This document shows, piece after piece, positions 5,535 to 6,051 of a stretch of 6,051 bases of DNA; the stretch's first letter is position 1, and every line of letters starts with the position of its first letter. The stretch comes from an uncultured Paracoccus sp. (GTDB taxonomy: Bacteria; Pseudomonadota; Alphaproteobacteria; Rhodobacterales; Rhodobacteraceae): contig CALLYR010000381.1 in the NCBI GenBank assembly GCA_937859005.1, forward strand, positions 1 through 6,051, in the 5' to 3' direction. A program made the position numbers and the translations under genes. The notes under the pieces were generated by a model. The model was given only the letters and a program-made list of their open reading frames with translations, did no database searches and was not told the origin of the DNA.

Positions 5535-6051
5535 CGGTTCTCCCCTGGGGTCAGTTCGACGGGCCGCACCGTCTTGCGCCGCCGGATCAGCCAGGCGACC
5601 CCGGCCAGATCGACCGCCCCTGCCAGTCCCCGCTGCCAGTTGCCATAGTTGGACACCCCGGCCACCCGCGCCCGATGCGCCACATCGATATGGATCACCT
5701 GCCAGCCGTCGCGGACGAACAGCGCGGGCAGAAAGCGGTGCTGGTGGTTGAAGAAGGGCAGGGCCAGATAGGCGTCGCGCCGGAATGCCTTGAGCCCGCA
5801 GCCCGAATCGCGGGTGCCGTCGCCCAGCACCCGGACGCGCAGCCCGTTGCCCAGGCGCGAGGCGATCTTCCTGGACGCCGTGTCCTGGCGCCCCACGCGC
5901 TCGCCCGCGACCAGCCCCAGATCGGGCGGACCGTCCAGCAGCGGCGCCAGCAGGCGCGGCAGTTCATCGGGCGGGTTCTGGCCGTCGCCGTCCAGCGTGG
6001 CGATGACAGTCGCCCGTGCCGCCAGCACACCGCTGTGCACGGCGGCGGATT
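5531..6051 (-). CDS. GT2-family glycosyltransferase, dolichyl-phosphate mannosyltransferase/ArnC-like, 5'-truncated by window edge
   Basis: The frame runs from the right window edge to the TGA at 5533-5531, giving 172 complete residues and lacking an estimated 60-80 N-terminal ones with the first nucleotide-binding strand. The GTG at 6040 is internal, since the frame continues upstream as SAAVHSGV, the usual GT2 helix. TLDGDGQNPPDELP holds the D-x-D metal and nucleotide-sugar site in the form seen in polyprenyl-phosphate sugar transferases. RDSGCGLKAFRR resembles the acceptor-side motif of the family, and HRARVAGVSNYG leads into a hydrophobic or amphipathic C-terminal stretch. Family members pass a sugar from a nucleotide donor to polyprenyl phosphate on the cytoplasmic face of the inner membrane. 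The following LAB_N and GT39 genes fit use of that lipid-linked sugar. The sugar is not predictable; mannose, glucose, galacturonic acid and aminoarabinose transferases all belong here. Confidence 0.88.
   Translation of the reverse strand, partial: SAAVHSGVLAARATVIATLDGDGQNPPDELPRLLAPLLDGPPDLGLVAGERVGRQDTASRKIASRLGNGLRVRVLGDGTRDSGCGLKAFRRDAYLALPFFNHQHRFLPALFVRDGWQVIHIDVAHRARVAGVSNYGNWQRGLAGAVDLAGVAWLIRRRKTVRPVELTPGENR
5535..5546 (-). promoter_or_regulatory. Ribosome binding site of the LAB_N gene, within the GT2 gene end
   Basis: On the minus strand AGGGGAG (5546-5540) is followed by a 5-base spacer and then the ATG at 5534. It lies in the last codons of the upstream GT2 gene. Spacing suits either of the two adjacent ATG codons, and both overlap the GT2 stop codon, so translation is likely coupled. 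Confidence 0.7.

Overview
The window is a stretch of GC-rich chromosomal DNA with strong G/C preference at third codon positions. The encoded proteins look alphaproteobacterial, most like Rhodobacterales such as Paracoccus or Rhodobacter relatives. This placement rests on codon bias, on protein resemblance recalled from memory, and on a small SLT-type lipoprotein and a GT2/LAB_N/GT39 gene set that I associate with that group. No RNA gene, mobile element, CRISPR array or phage feature is visible, and it reads as ordinary core genome.

Left part (1-2300): the 3' part of a UbiH/UbiF-type flavin hydroxylase gene (ubiquinone ring hydroxylation) enters from the left edge and is followed by a weak hairpin. 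Next, on the same strand, is lolA, the periplasmic carrier that moves lipoproteins to the outer membrane. lolA converges, with only 14 bases between the stop codons, on a minus-strand gene for a small lipoprotein with a lytic-transglycosylase (SLT) fold.

Middle (2301-3711): a 179-base divergent intergenic region separates the lipoprotein gene from a plus-strand thiolase gene of the BktB type. The thiolase has a clear ribosome binding site and a good intrinsic terminator, so it appears to be a single-gene unit. It condenses or cleaves 3-ketoacyl-CoA, serving fatty-acid/ketone metabolism or polyhydroxyalkanoate precursor supply.

Right part (3806-6051, minus strand): three overlapping genes, in transcription order a GT2 polyprenyl-phosphate glycosyltransferase (5' end outside the window), a 102-residue LAB_N membrane protein, and a GT39/ArnT-like membrane glycosyltransferase. 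Overlaps of 4 and 26 bases indicate translational coupling. The set has the parts expected for charging a polyprenyl-phosphate with a sugar in the cytoplasm, moving it across the inner membrane, and transferring it to a lipid A, LPS or other envelope acceptor on the periplasmic side. The sugar and acceptor cannot be read from the sequence. This module is the most interesting item in the window, although its component families are known.
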